Origin: Streptomyces anulatus
GTDB lineage: Bacteria > Actinomycetota > Actinomycetes > Streptomycetales > Streptomycetaceae
NCBI RefSeq assembly: GCF_014650675.1
Contig: NZ_BMVK01000005.1
Coordinates: forward strand, 124,001 to 188,000
Length of the DNA: 64,000 nt
Direction: 5' to 3'
Numbering within the stretch: the first letter of the stretch is position 1; each line of letters opens with the position of its first letter. The translations under genes were made by a program, and so were the position numbers. The notes below the pieces were generated by a model. It made no database searches. It was not told the origin of the DNA and saw only the letters and a list, made by a program, of their open reading frames with translations. Shown piece after piece: positions 37,056 through 46,047 of the stretch.

Positions 37056-38465
37056 ATGCCCGCCATGTCCGCAACCACGCTCACCCACCCCGTGCTCCGG
37101 CCGCGCCGGGAGGCCTCGGCCGTCGAGCGGTACGCCCGGTCCGCCGAGGCCCTCGAAGGGGCGGCGATCCGCACCGACGACGTGCCGGCCTGGCTGGAGG
37201 AACGCAGGCGCGCCCACGACTTCCGGGTCGACCGCATCCCGTTCGCCGAACTCCGCGGCTGGGACTTCGCCCCCGACACCGGCAACCTCGTCCACAGCAG
37301 CGGAAGGTTCTTCTCCGTCGAGGGACTGGACGCCACGGTCACCGACGACGACGGGACCGTGACGACCTGGCGTCAGCCGATCATCAAGCAGCCCGAGGTC
37401 GGCATCCTGGGGCTGCTGGTCAAGGAGTTCGACGGCGTCCCGCACTTCCTGATGCAGGCCAAGATGGAGCCCGGCAACCCCAACCTCCTCCAGCTCTCGC
37501 CGACCGTCCAGGCGACCCGCAGCAACTACACGGGCGCCCACCGGGGCGCGCCCGTCCGGTACATCGACCACTTCGTCAGCCCCGAAGCCGGCAGCGTCGT
37601 CGCCGACGTGCTGCAGTCCGAGCACGGCTCCTGGTTCTACCGCAAGAGCAACCGCAACATGATCGTCGAGACGACCGCCGACGTGGAGCCGCACGAGGAC
37701 TTCCGCTGGCTCACCCTGGGGCAGCTGGCCCAGCTCCTCCACCAGGACGACGTGGTGAACATGGACACCCGGACCGTGCTGTCCGCGGTGCCGTACGCCG
37801 ACCCGCACGGCAGGGCCAAGCTCCGCGACGCCGAACTGCACTCGTGGTTCACCGGCCAGCGTGCCCGGCACACCGTTAGCGCCGAACGCGTCCCGCTCGC
37901 GGACGTCACCGGCTGGACCCGCGGCAAGGAGACCATCGAGCACGACGAGGGACGGTACTTCAAGGTGGTCGCCGTCTCCGTCCGGGCCGGCAACCGCGAA
38001 GTCACCGGGTGGACCCAACCGCTGTTCGAACCGGTGCGGAACGGTATCGCCGCCTTCGTCCTGCGTCACTTCGACGGTGTGCCGCACGTGCTGGCGCACG
38101 CCCGGGTCGAGGGCGGCTTCCTGGACGCGGTCGAACTGGGCCCCACGGTCCAGTACACCCCCGCCAACTACGCCCACCTGCCGGTCGCGGAACAGCCCCC
38201 GTTCCTCGACCTCGTCCGTACGGCGCGCCCCGATCGCATCCGCTACGAAGCGGTGCACTCGGAGGAGGGCGGCCGCTTCCTCAACGCCGGGAGCAGGTAT
38301 CTGGTCGTCGAGGCGGACGAGTCGCAGGCGCCGCTCGACCCGCCCCCCGGCTACCAGTGGGTCACCCCCGGCCAGCTCACCTCGCTCGTCCGGCACGGCC
38401 ACTACCTCAACGTGCAGGCCCGCACCCTCCTCGCCTGCCTCGGCGCCATGGGGCTCACCTCATGA
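37056..38465 (+). CDS. NDP-hexose 2,3-dehydratase (UrdS/LanS-like)
   Basis: 469 residues, about the usual length, made of two repeats of one domain (residues 30-245 and 250-465), each containing a WxQP..KQPEVGI-like or WTQPLFEPVRNGI segment and a YRSNYT/YTPANY-like stretch. It eliminates the C-2 hydroxyl of dTDP-4-keto-6-deoxyglucose to give the 2-deoxy-3,4-diketo intermediate. It commits flux to 2-deoxysugars. The stop overlaps the partner 3-ketoreductase, with which it normally works. Confidence 0.93.
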   Translation: MPAMSATTLTHPVLRPRREASAVERYARSAEALEGAAIRTDDVPAWLEERRRAHDFRVDRIPFAELRGWDFAPDTGNLVHSSGRFFSVEGLDATVTDDDGTVTTWRQPIIKQPEVGILGLLVKEFDGVPHFLMQAKMEPGNPNLLQLSPTVQATRSNYTGAHRGAPVRYIDHFVSPEAGSVVADVLQSEHGSWFYRKSNRNMIVETTADVEPHEDFRWLTLGQLAQLLHQDDVVNMDTRTVLSAVPYADPHGRAKLRDAELHSWFTGQRARHTVSAERVPLADVTGWTRGKETIEHDEGRYFKVVAVSVRAGNREVTGWTQPLFEPVRNGIAAFVLRHFDGVPHVLAHARVEGGFLDAVELGPTVQYTPANYAHLPVAEQPPFLDLVRTARPDRIRYEAVHSEEGGRFLNAGSRYLVVEADESQAPLDPPPGYQWVTPGQLTSLVRHGHYLNVQARTLLACLGAMGLTS

Positions 38466-39502
38466 GCGCACCCCGCCCCCCGGTGCGGTCCGGTCCCGTC
38501 CGGGTCGGCGTCCTGGGCGCGGCGTCCATCGCCCGCCGCCGGCTGCTGCCCGCACTCGCCGCCTGCCCGGACACCCGGCTCGTCGCCGTGGCGAGCCGCG
38601 CTCTCGCCACCGCCGAGGAGGCCGCCGCTCCCTACGGCTGCCGGGCCGTGGAGGGCTACGGGGCGCTGCTCGCCCGGGACGACGTCGACGCCGTCTACGT
38701 GCCGCTTCCCGCCGCCCTGCACGCCCCGTGGGTGCGCGCCGCGCTGAAGGCGGGCAAACACGTACTGGCGGAGAAGCCGCTGAGCACCGACGCGGCGACC
38801 ACCCGCGGGCTCTTCGCGCTCGCCCGCGACGAGGGCCTCGTGCTGAGCGAGAACGTGATGTTCGTGCACCACGCCCGCCACACCGCGGTCCGGCGCCTGA
38901 TCGAGGACGGCGCGATCGGCGAAGTACGGGCGTTCCACGCGGCGTTCACCGTGCCGCGCCCGCCCGACGGCGACATCCGCCACAGCGCCGGACTCGGCGG
39001 CGGAGCGCTCGGAGACATGGGCGTGTACCCGGTGCGCGCCGCACTGCACCTGCTGGGCGACGGCCTCCGGGTCGCGGGCGCGGTGCTCACCGCCGCCCCC
39101 GGGAGCGAGGTGGAGACCTCCGGCGCGGCGCTGCTCCGCACCCCCGGAGGCGCGAGCGTCCACTGCGCCTTCGGCATGGGGCAGAGCTACCGCTCCCTGT
39201 ACGAGGTGTGGGGGGAGCGCGGCCGGATCCTGGTGGAACACGCCTTCACCCCGCCCGCCGCACACGTGCCCGTGCTGCGCGTCGAACGGGACGGCGAGGC
39301 CGAGGACGTCGAGTTGGAGCCGGACGACCAGGTGGCCAACACCGTATCGGCGTTCGCCGCCGCCGTACGCGCCGGCCGCTCCCCGGACGAAGCGGTGACG
39401 CTCCGCCAGGCGGAGCTGCTCGACGCCATCCGCCGGACGGCGGGCCGGCTGGAAACCGGGCCCGACAACCCCGACAGCCCCGACCAACCAAGGAGTCAGT
39501 GA
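38462..39502 (+). CDS. NDP-hexose 3-ketoreductase (UrdT/LanT-like, Gfo/Idh family)
   Basis: 346 residues, ATG overlapping the 2,3-dehydratase stop (ATGA). Gfo/Idh/MocA features: VGVLGAASIARRRLLPAL near 13, VPLPAALHAPWV and LAEKPLSTDAATT (catalytic EKP) near 102, and GGGALGDMGVYPV near 180. It captures the unstable product of the 2,3-dehydratase by reducing C-3. The overlap with the dehydratase gene fits their tight coupling. Confidence 0.93.
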   Translation: MSAPRPPVRSGPVRVGVLGAASIARRRLLPALAACPDTRLVAVASRALATAEEAAAPYGCRAVEGYGALLARDDVDAVYVPLPAALHAPWVRAALKAGKHVLAEKPLSTDAATTRGLFALARDEGLVLSENVMFVHHARHTAVRRLIEDGAIGEVRAFHAAFTVPRPPDGDIRHSAGLGGGALGDMGVYPVRAALHLLGDGLRVAGAVLTAAPGSEVETSGAALLRTPGGASVHCAFGMGQSYRSLYEVWGERGRILVEHAFTPPAAHVPVLRVERDGEAEDVELEPDDQVANTVSAFAAAVRAGRSPDEAVTLRQAELLDAIRRTAGRLETGPDNPDSPDQPRSQ

Positions 39503-40305
39503 TGTCCGCCTCTGTGCAGTGGATCCCCGAGGACACCGACCGCGAGCGCGCCAGCGCCGCCCGGGCGTACGACTACCTGCTGGGCGGCAGCCACCACTTC
39601 GAGGCGGACCGCGCCCTCGGCGACCAGGTGCTCTCCGTCCTGCCCGCGAACATCATGGCCCGGCAGAACAGGGACCTCCTCGGGCGCATGGTGCGCCACC
39701 TGATCGACGCCGGCGTCCGGCAGTTCGTCGACCTCGGCTCGGGGCTGCCCGTCATGGGGCACGTCCACGAGATCGCCCGGGAGAGCGGCCGGACCTGCCG
39801 CGTGGTCTACGTGGACAACGAACCGGCCACGATCGCCCACGCCGGACTCCTGCTGCGCGGCGTCCCGGGAACGGCCCTGGTCGGCGCGGACGTACGGGAC
39901 CCGGAAGCCGTACTGGGAGCCGATGCGACCCGGGAACTGATCGACTTCAGCGAGCCGGTGGGGCTGCTCATGCTCGGCGTCACCCAGTTCCTCCACGACG
40001 AGGACGACCCCTGGGGCCTCACCGCCCGCTACCGTGACGCCCTCGCCCCCGGAAGCCACCTCGCCCTGTCCTGCTTCACCTGGGACAACGACCCGGACAC
40101 CATGCGCAGGACCGTCGAGATGTTCCGGGCGAGCGGCCGGACCCCGATCGTGCCGCGCACCGGCGCCGAAGTGCGCCGGCTCACCGGCGACTTCACCCTG
40201 CTCGACCCGGGCCTCGTGTACGCGCCCCGGTGGCGGCCCGACGCCACGTCCGGCGGCGAGCAGGAGCGGTCCAACCTCTACGCGGCCCTCGCCCGCAAAC
40301 CGTGA
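39502..40305 (+). CDS. DUF574-type SAM-dependent methyltransferase
   Basis: 267 residues, ATG sharing a base with the upstream stop, AAGGAG nearby. RAYDYLLGGSHHFEADR at the N terminus and QFVDLGSGLPVMG near 75 (SAM motif I, followed by VYVDNEPATIAHA) are the marks of the streptomycete DUF574 (SAM_MT) family. Many members have no assigned activity. Being translationally coupled to the sugar genes and followed by a terminator, it may methylate the aglycone or a sugar, or have a regulatory role. I cannot assign a substrate. Confidence 0.8.
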   Translation: MSASVQWIPEDTDRERASAARAYDYLLGGSHHFEADRALGDQVLSVLPANIMARQNRDLLGRMVRHLIDAGVRQFVDLGSGLPVMGHVHEIARESGRTCRVVYVDNEPATIAHAGLLLRGVPGTALVGADVRDPEAVLGADATRELIDFSEPVGLLMLGVTQFLHDEDDPWGLTARYRDALAPGSHLALSCFTWDNDPDTMRRTVEMFRASGRTPIVPRTGAEVRRLTGDFTLLDPGLVYAPRWRPDATSGGEQERSNLYAALARKP

Positions 40306-40317
40306 ACGGCCGGCGGG

Positions 40318-40341
40318 GGAGCCGGGGGCCCGGCCGGCTCC
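40318..40341. terminator. Hairpin between convergent methyltransferase and TetR genes
   Basis: An 8-bp perfect inverted repeat (40318-40325 with 40334-40341) with an 8-nt loop. It lies 12 bp after the methyltransferase stop and 24 bp before the TetR stop, so it could serve both directions. Confidence 0.6.
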
Positions 40342-40365
40342 GATCGCCGAGGCCGTCGCCCCGGC

Positions 40366-40956
40366 TCAGCCCTGCGGCTCCCGCGGGCCGTGAGCCCGCT
40401 CCACCATCTCCGTCGCGATGGAGAGCAGCGCCTCGCGCTTCTCCTCGTCGGAACCCTCGAAGTGCGGCAGCGCGAAGGTGCCGAAATGCAGGGTGAGCAG
40501 CGCGCCCATGCACTGCAGCTGCTCCACGAGTGAGGAGCCCGGATCGCTGAGGAGTTCGCCGATGGCGGTCATCTGGTCCTTGAACTCCCGCCCCACCTCC
40601 AGATCGCGGAGCGTCGCCTCGTTCTCCTGCATGAACCGGAACAGCGGCACCGTGGCGTCCAGCGCGGCCCCGTACCGGCGCAGCAGCTCCCGCTTGGTCT
40701 CCAGGGTCCTGGGCTGCACCTCGCCCCACGCGATGGCGTCGGCCACCGGGCGTCCCAGGTTCTGGAAGATGCTGAGGAGGATCTCCTCCTTCGACTGGAA
40801 GTGGTAGTAGATCGCGGGCTTGGTGACCTGGAGCACCTCGGCGATCTCCCGCAGGGAGGTCTTCTCGTAACCCTGCTCGGCGAAGAGGTCGAGGGCCACC
40901 TCCTGGATGCGCCGACGGGTCTCCCCGCGGCTCTTCCGGGCACCGTTCTCGGCCAC
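40366..40956 (-). CDS. TetR-family repressor
   Basis: 196 residues from GTG at 40956 (GAGGAG upstream); an upstream extension to 41073 would run into the divergent promoter and lacks family residues. The N-terminal helix-turn-helix is typical: RRRIQEVALDLFAEQGYEKTSLREIAEVLQVTKPAIYYHF. The C-terminal domain is helical and variable and may bind the product. It is divergent from the glycosyltransferase operon. An operator-like palindrome just upstream of its start is related to the two around the exporter promoter at 15.4-15.5 kb, so it probably represses itself, the exporter and perhaps the glycosyltransferases. Confidence 0.9.
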   Translation of the reverse strand: MAENGARKSRGETRRRIQEVALDLFAEQGYEKTSLREIAEVLQVTKPAIYYHFQSKEEILLSIFQNLGRPVADAIAWGEVQPRTLETKRELLRRYGAALDATVPLFRFMQENEATLRDLEVGREFKDQMTAIGELLSDPGSSLVEQLQCMGALLTLHFGTFALPHFEGSDEEKREALLSIATEMVERAHGPREPQG

Positions 40957-40987
40957 GCGCTCACTCCTCGGTCGCTCGTCCCACCTA

Positions 40988-41003
40988 CCTGTCGGCCGGT
41001 AAG
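40988..41003. promoter_or_regulatory. Operator-like palindrome in the TetR/glycosyltransferase divergent promoter
   Basis: CCTGTCGGCCGGTAAG matches the reverse complement of the exporter operator (CTTGCCGACCGGTAAG) at 12 of 16 positions. It lies 32 bp before the TetR start and 45 bp before the first glycosyltransferase, well placed for repression in both directions. Confidence 0.6.
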
Positions 41004-41047
41004 CGGCCACCCGGTCGAGTCTACGGTCCCCACCTGAAAGGACCCCG

Positions 41048-42292
41048 ATGCGCGTTCTGTTCACGGTCTCCAACTGGCCCGGTCACTGGTACTCCATGGT
41101 GCCTCTCGGCTGGGCGCTCCAGGCGGCCGGACACCAGGTGAAGGTGGTCTGCACACCGTGCCAGACCGGACCGGTGACCCACGCGGGGCTCATGCCGGTG
41201 CCGCTGCTCGAAGCGATGGACATGACCGTCCGGGGCCGGCTGCACAACTATCGCAAGGCCGAGGTGGGGACCTGGCCGTTCGCCACCCCGCCCCCGCACC
41301 CGCTCACCGGCGAACCGCTGCGCTCCCTCGACGAGTTCGACATGGCGGAGTGGTCGGCCAGGAACCGCGACTGGGCGGTCGGGGTCGTCAACCGCAGCGC
41401 CGATGCGGCCGTGGACTTCGCGCGCGGATGGCGGCCCGACCTGGTCGTGCACGACCTGATGAGCCTGGAGGGCCCCCTGGTCTCAGGGGCGCTGAAGATC
41501 CCCGCCCTGCTGCACCTGTGGGGGCCGTGCGGACCCCAGGACCCGGTGCCCGGAGCCCCGCCCGGATCGAGCTTCGTCCCGATGGACCCGGTCGGGGCCT
41601 TCGAGCGGCACGGCGCGGGACCGATGGACGCCGACGTCTACACCCACGTCATCGACCCGTCGCCGATCTCCGTACAGCCGCCGCTGAAGGCCGAACGGAT
41701 TCCGGTGAGGCACCTGCCGTACAACGGACCGGGGGCCGTCCCGCCCCGGCAGTCCCCCCGCGAGGACGGCCGGCCCCGGGTGTGCGTCGTCTGGGGCACC
41801 TCCGTCAGCGGGGTGCACGGACCCGCGTCGTTCGCCGTGCCCCGCGTCGTCGAGGCCCTGTCCGACATCGACGCCGAGGTGCTGCTCACCCTCACCGGCG
41901 ACGACCGCGCCCGGGTGGAGAGCGGACCCGCGCTGCCGCCGCACGTCCGGCTGCTGGAACGCACTCCGCTCAGCCTGCTGCTCCCGGAGTGCGACCTGGT
42001 CGTCCACCACGGCGGAGCGGGCTGCACCATGACCGGACTGGCAGCGGGCATCCCGCAGTTGGCGATCCACGCCGGATCCGACCAGGAAGTGATCGCCGAC
42101 CGGGTCGCCGCCGCGGGCGCCGCCCGCTCCCTGGTCAACGCCGAAGCGGACGCGGCGGCCGTCCACGGGGCCGTCACCCGGCTGCTCGGCGACCCGGCCC
42201 ACCGGGCCTCCGCCCGCGCTCTGAGGGACGAGATGGAGTCCCTGCCCACCCCCGCCGACCTCGTGTCCGTCCTGTCCGGGCTCGTCGGCTGA
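41048..42292 (+). CDS. GT1-family glycosyltransferase 1
   Basis: 414 residues, ATG after GAAAGGACCCCG. It has the GT-B fold of natural product glycosyltransferases: an N-terminal PGHWYSMVPLGWALQAAGHQVKVV and a C-terminal donor-binding stretch LVVHHGGAGCTMTGLAAGIPQLAI with the conserved HGGxG. It transfers a dTDP-deoxysugar to the aglycone or chain. It is first of four glycosyltransferases and differs from the L-rhodinosyl-type pair downstream. It may attach the first sugar (UrdGT2-like role), but I cannot prove regiochemistry or C- versus O-linkage. Confidence 0.88.
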   Translation: MRVLFTVSNWPGHWYSMVPLGWALQAAGHQVKVVCTPCQTGPVTHAGLMPVPLLEAMDMTVRGRLHNYRKAEVGTWPFATPPPHPLTGEPLRSLDEFDMAEWSARNRDWAVGVVNRSADAAVDFARGWRPDLVVHDLMSLEGPLVSGALKIPALLHLWGPCGPQDPVPGAPPGSSFVPMDPVGAFERHGAGPMDADVYTHVIDPSPISVQPPLKAERIPVRHLPYNGPGAVPPRQSPREDGRPRVCVVWGTSVSGVHGPASFAVPRVVEALSDIDAEVLLTLTGDDRARVESGPALPPHVRLLERTPLSLLLPECDLVVHHGGAGCTMTGLAAGIPQLAIHAGSDQEVIADRVAAAGAARSLVNAEADAAAVHGAVTRLLGDPAHRASARALRDEMESLPTPADLVSVLSGLVG

Positions 42293-42350
42293 ACATCCGC
42301 ACGCCCCCGCTGCCCGCCCGGCACCCGTCGACGACACAAGGAACCCCGCC

Positions 42351-43556
42351 ATGCGCGTCCTGGTGATGACCACTCCCGATCCGAGCCATCTGCCGCCCCT
42401 GGCACCGGTCGCCTGGGCGCTGCGCGCCGCGGGCCACGAAGTGCTGGTCGCCGGCCAGCCCGACAGCGCCGAGTCCGCCAGGACCACGGGGCTGAGCATG
42501 GTCGCGTTCGGCGAACCGTTCGACACCGAACAGCTGGTGCTGAACTCCCTGGCCCCCGGCAAGCGTCCGCTGGAGAGCCGCCCCGGCAGCGCCCCCGGCA
42601 CCGCGCCCCCCGTCAAGGGCGGCTTCGGCGGCGTCTGGATCGAGCGGGCGCGGGCCATGGCGGGGGAGTATCTCGCCTTCGCCCGCGACTACCGGCCCGA
42701 CCTCGTCCTCTCCGACCCGCTGGACTACAGCGGCCTCGTCATCGGCGGCGCCCTGGGGATCCCGGTAGTCCACCACCGCTGGGGAGTCGACCCCGTCGGC
42801 ACCCCCCGGATCCCCGCCGCCCGCGAGGAACTGGCCGACTTCTGCCGGACGCTGGGTCTGGATACCCTCCCGGACCCCGCGGTTGTGCTCGACCCGTGCC
42901 CCGCCGCTCTCCAACTGCCCGGGATACGGCCGGGGACCCCGGTGCGGTACGTGCCCTTCAACGGCAGCGGGGCGATGCCCGACTGGGTGCGCGCGGAGTG
43001 GGGCGCCCCGCGCACCACCACCCGGCGGGTGGTGGTCTCCCTGGGCCGGCGGACCCTCGCCTACCACGGCGTCCCGTTCGTCAGGGCCCTGCTGCACGCC
43101 CTGGCGGGAGTGCCGGACGTCGAACTGATCGCCACCGTCGGCGCCGAACACCGGGCCGCGGTGGGACCCGTACCGGCCCGGGTGCGGATGCTGGACCCCT
43201 TCCCGCTGCACGCGGTGCTCGGCTCCTGCGACGCGATCGTCACCCACGGCGGATCGGCCACCACCATGACCGCCACCCTGCACGGGGTACCCCAACTGGC
43301 CCTGCCGCAGATGGCCGACTGCTTCGCGCACGGCGAGCGGCTCGCGGCCTGCGGGGCCGGAGTCAGCCTGGCCACGGTCGCCGAGCAGGACGACCCCGCC
43401 GTACTGCGCGCGTCCCTGTCGCTGCTGCTGGACGACCCCTCGTACGCCGCCGGGGCGTCCCGGCTGCGTGCCGACATGGAGCGCATGCCCAGCCCCGCGG
43501 AGGTGGTCCCCGCACTGGAACGGCTCGCCGGGAAGGCGTCCCCGGCCTCCTTCTGA
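42351..43556 (+). CDS. GT1-family glycosyltransferase 2
   Basis: 401 residues, ATG after AAGGAACCCC. N-terminal acceptor domain with PDPSHLPPLAPVAWALRAAGHEVLVAG; C-terminal donor region DAIVTHGGSATTMTATLHGVPQLALPQ. It is a GT-B deoxysugar transferase like its neighbours but with a distinct acceptor half. The spacing to the next gene is 66 bp. A role in chain extension or in attaching the modified sugar is possible; the substrate is unknown. Confidence 0.87.
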   Translation: MRVLVMTTPDPSHLPPLAPVAWALRAAGHEVLVAGQPDSAESARTTGLSMVAFGEPFDTEQLVLNSLAPGKRPLESRPGSAPGTAPPVKGGFGGVWIERARAMAGEYLAFARDYRPDLVLSDPLDYSGLVIGGALGIPVVHHRWGVDPVGTPRIPAAREELADFCRTLGLDTLPDPAVVLDPCPAALQLPGIRPGTPVRYVPFNGSGAMPDWVRAEWGAPRTTTRRVVVSLGRRTLAYHGVPFVRALLHALAGVPDVELIATVGAEHRAAVGPVPARVRMLDPFPLHAVLGSCDAIVTHGGSATTMTATLHGVPQLALPQMADCFAHGERLAACGAGVSLATVAEQDDPAVLRASLSLLLDDPSYAAGASRLRADMERMPSPAEVVPALERLAGKASPASF

Positions 43557-43622
43557 CCCCGCACCGCACCGGCGCGGCCCCCACCCGGGCCCACCGGTAC
43601 ACACCGAGCGAAAGGCACGACG

Positions 43623-44810
43623 ATGACCGCGACCGGCACGCCATGGACCTTCCACCAGGACCAGTTCTGGATGCGCGGCGAGGAGCCGCCCGGCAGGGTC
43701 GTCCACGACGAGGCGAAGGGCCTGTGGAACATCTACGGATGGGACGAGTCGCTCCAGGCGCTCGGCGACCCGGAGACCTTCTCCTCCGATCTGAGCGTCC
43801 TCGCACCCGAGGGCAAGCGCCAGATCTTCCCCGGAAACCTGACGACGATGGACCCGCCCGACCACACCAAGCTGCGCAAGATCGTCAGCGGGGTGTTCAC
43901 CCGGGGCATGGTCGCCGCCCTCGAACCGCGCATCAAGGAACTGACCCTCGAACTCCTCGACGGGACCGAGCCGGGCAGCTCCTTCGACCTGGTGGAGGAG
44001 CTGGCCCACCCCCTGCCCGTCATCGTCATCGCCGAACTGCTCGGCGTACCCAGCTCGGACCGCCATCTGTTCCGCGAATGGGTCTCCAAGCTGCTGGCCA
44101 ACAACCAGAGCTTCTCCACCGGCGAGGACACCCCCGAACTGCGCGCCCAGCGGGCGCTGACGTTCGAACAGATCGAGAACCTCTCCGGCTATCTGCGCGA
44201 GCACGTCGAGAGCCGGCGGGTGACGCCCCGGGAGGACCTGCTGGGCCGCCTCGTCGAGGCCGAGGTCGACGGCCAGCGGCTCAGCACCGCCGAAGTGGTC
44301 AACTTCGCCTTCGTCCTGCTGGTGGCCGGTCACATCACCACCACGATGCTGCTGGGCAACACCATCCTGTGCCTGGACGCCCACCCGCAGGCGATGAAGA
44401 CCGTACGCGAGGACCGCGAGCGGATCCCGTCGGCGATCGAGGAGTCCCTGCGGCTCTTCAGCCCCCTCGCGTCGCTCCGCCGGGTGACCACCAAAGCGAC
44501 CCGCATCGGCGACGCCGAGATCGCCGCCCGGCAGGTGGTGATGGTCTGGACGGCCGTCGCCAGCCGCGACACACGGCAGTTCGGCGACCCGCACACCTTC
44601 GACATCGACCGCCGGGCCAACGCCCACCTGGCGTTCGGCCGGGGCTCGCACTTCTGCATGGGCGCCCCGCTGGCACGGCTCGAAGGACGACTCGCCCTGG
44701 ACATCCTCTTCGACCGCTACCCCGGACTCCGCCGCGACCCGGACCGCGACCCCGTGTTCATGCCCGGCGCCAACGTGATGGGTGTGGAACAGCTGCACCT
44801 GCTGACCTGA
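43623..44810 (+). CDS. Cytochrome P450
   Basis: 395 residues, ATG after GAAAGGCACG. The I-helix AGHITTTMLLGN near 237, ESLRLFSP (ExxR) near 280 and the heme loop FGRGSHFCMGAPLAR with the cysteine ligand near 345 are intact. This contrasts with the DesVIII-type P450-like helpers of glycosyltransferases, which have lost the cysteine. It is a real oxidase candidate, between glycosyltransferase genes 2 and 3. It could hydroxylate the aglycone or oxidise a sugar. A ferredoxin partner gene is not seen nearby. Confidence 0.9.
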   Translation: MTATGTPWTFHQDQFWMRGEEPPGRVVHDEAKGLWNIYGWDESLQALGDPETFSSDLSVLAPEGKRQIFPGNLTTMDPPDHTKLRKIVSGVFTRGMVAALEPRIKELTLELLDGTEPGSSFDLVEELAHPLPVIVIAELLGVPSSDRHLFREWVSKLLANNQSFSTGEDTPELRAQRALTFEQIENLSGYLREHVESRRVTPREDLLGRLVEAEVDGQRLSTAEVVNFAFVLLVAGHITTTMLLGNTILCLDAHPQAMKTVREDRERIPSAIEESLRLFSPLASLRRVTTKATRIGDAEIAARQVVMVWTAVASRDTRQFGDPHTFDIDRRANAHLAFGRGSHFCMGAPLARLEGRLALDILFDRYPGLRRDPDRDPVFMPGANVMGVEQLHLLT

Positions 44811-44823
44811 GAGCGAGAAACAG

Positions 44824-45957
44824 ATGAGGCTGCTGTTCGTCACGGGGCCCACCCCGTCCAACGTCTTCGCCCTCGCGCCGCTCGCCCTCGCGGCCCGCGA
44901 CGCGGGACACCAGGTCTTCATGTCGACCGTACGGGAGCGGACCTCCGTCGTGACCGGCGTCGGGCTTCCCGCGCTCGCCGCGACGACCACCCCGCTCGCC
45001 GACCTCAAGGCGACCCGGCGCTCCGGCGAACGCGAGCACGTCCCGGACGACGTGGACCATCCCGAGTTCATCCGGTACACCGGCCGCTGGTTCGGACGCG
45101 TGGCGGCCGAGAGCCTGGTCACGCTCCGCGAGGTCGCGGCGGCCTGGCGGCCGGACGTGGTGATCGGCGGCCCCCACGCCTACGCGGCGGCCCTGCTGGC
45201 CCACGAGCTGTCCGTGCCATGGGTGCGGCACACCTGGACGGCCCTCGACACTCGGGGTATCCACATCGGCAGCGAGGCCGAACTCGCCCCGGAACTGGGC
45301 CGGCTCGGCCTCGACCGGATACCGCCCCCGGCCATGCTCATCGACAACTGCCCGCCCTCGATCCGCCAGGCCGACGCCGCTCCCGCCCAGCAGATCCGCT
45401 ACATCCCGGTCAACTCCCAGTGCACCACCGAGCCCTGGATGTACACCCCCGGCGAGCGGCGCAGGGTCTGCGTCACGGGCGGCAGCATGGCCGCCCGCGA
45501 CAACAACTTCGAGCTGATCCGCTCCATGGTGAAGCACCTGCGGGCGCTGGGGGCCGAGGTCGTCGTCCCCGCACCGCAGGAGACGGCCGACGCGCTCCGC
45601 GCGGAGTTCGGCGACATCAGGGCCGGCTGGTTCCCGCTGGACGTGGTGATGCCGACCTGCGCACTGGTCGTGCACCACGCGGGCGGCCTCACCGGGCTGA
45701 CCGCCGCGCTCTCCCACGTCCCCCAACTGCTGTTGCCGCAGGAGGCGAAGGTCCGGGAGTCCTCCCGGCTGGTGGCCGCGTACGGGTGCGGGATCAGCCT
45801 GCTGCCCGACGAAGCGACCGAGGACAGGGTCGCCGACGCGCTGGAGGAGTTGCTCCACAAGCCCTCCTACGCGGAGCGTGCGGGCGATCTCGCCCGGGAG
45901 ATCGACGGGATGCCGGCGCCGGTCGAGGTCCTCGACCTCGTGACCTCCCTGGCGTGA
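44824..45957 (+). CDS. GT1-family glycosyltransferase 3 (L-rhodinosyl-type)
   Basis: 377 residues, ATG 13 bp after the P450. It begins MRLLFVTGPTPSNVFALAPLALAARDAGHQVF and carries TEPWMYTPGERRRVCVTGGS and LVVHHAGGLTGLTAALSHVPQ. This layout is that of the UrdGT1/LanGT1/4 subgroup, which attaches L-rhodinose and related deoxysugars. It is a close relative of the fourth glycosyltransferase. The sugar assignment is a homology impression. Confidence 0.87.
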   Translation: MRLLFVTGPTPSNVFALAPLALAARDAGHQVFMSTVRERTSVVTGVGLPALAATTTPLADLKATRRSGEREHVPDDVDHPEFIRYTGRWFGRVAAESLVTLREVAAAWRPDVVIGGPHAYAAALLAHELSVPWVRHTWTALDTRGIHIGSEAELAPELGRLGLDRIPPPAMLIDNCPPSIRQADAAPAQQIRYIPVNSQCTTEPWMYTPGERRRVCVTGGSMAARDNNFELIRSMVKHLRALGAEVVVPAPQETADALRAEFGDIRAGWFPLDVVMPTCALVVHHAGGLTGLTAALSHVPQLLLPQEAKVRESSRLVAAYGCGISLLPDEATEDRVADALEELLHKPSYAERAGDLAREIDGMPAPVEVLDLVTSLA

Positions 45958-46047
45958 ACCCCGGGCGCTCCGCCGTCCGGCCCTTCTCCGCCGGGCCGTT
46001 CCCCGTCCGACCGCTCCACGAACCGACCGCCTCATGAGGAGAGCAGG

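Noticed and set aside
41048..42292. C-glycosyltransferase of UrdGT2 type for glycosyltransferase 1
   Set aside because: The motifs show only the general GT-B fold; I cannot separate C- from O-glycosylation by eye.
43623..44810. DesVIII-type inactive P450 helper
   Set aside because: The heme cysteine loop and ExxR motif are intact, so it is called a normal P450.
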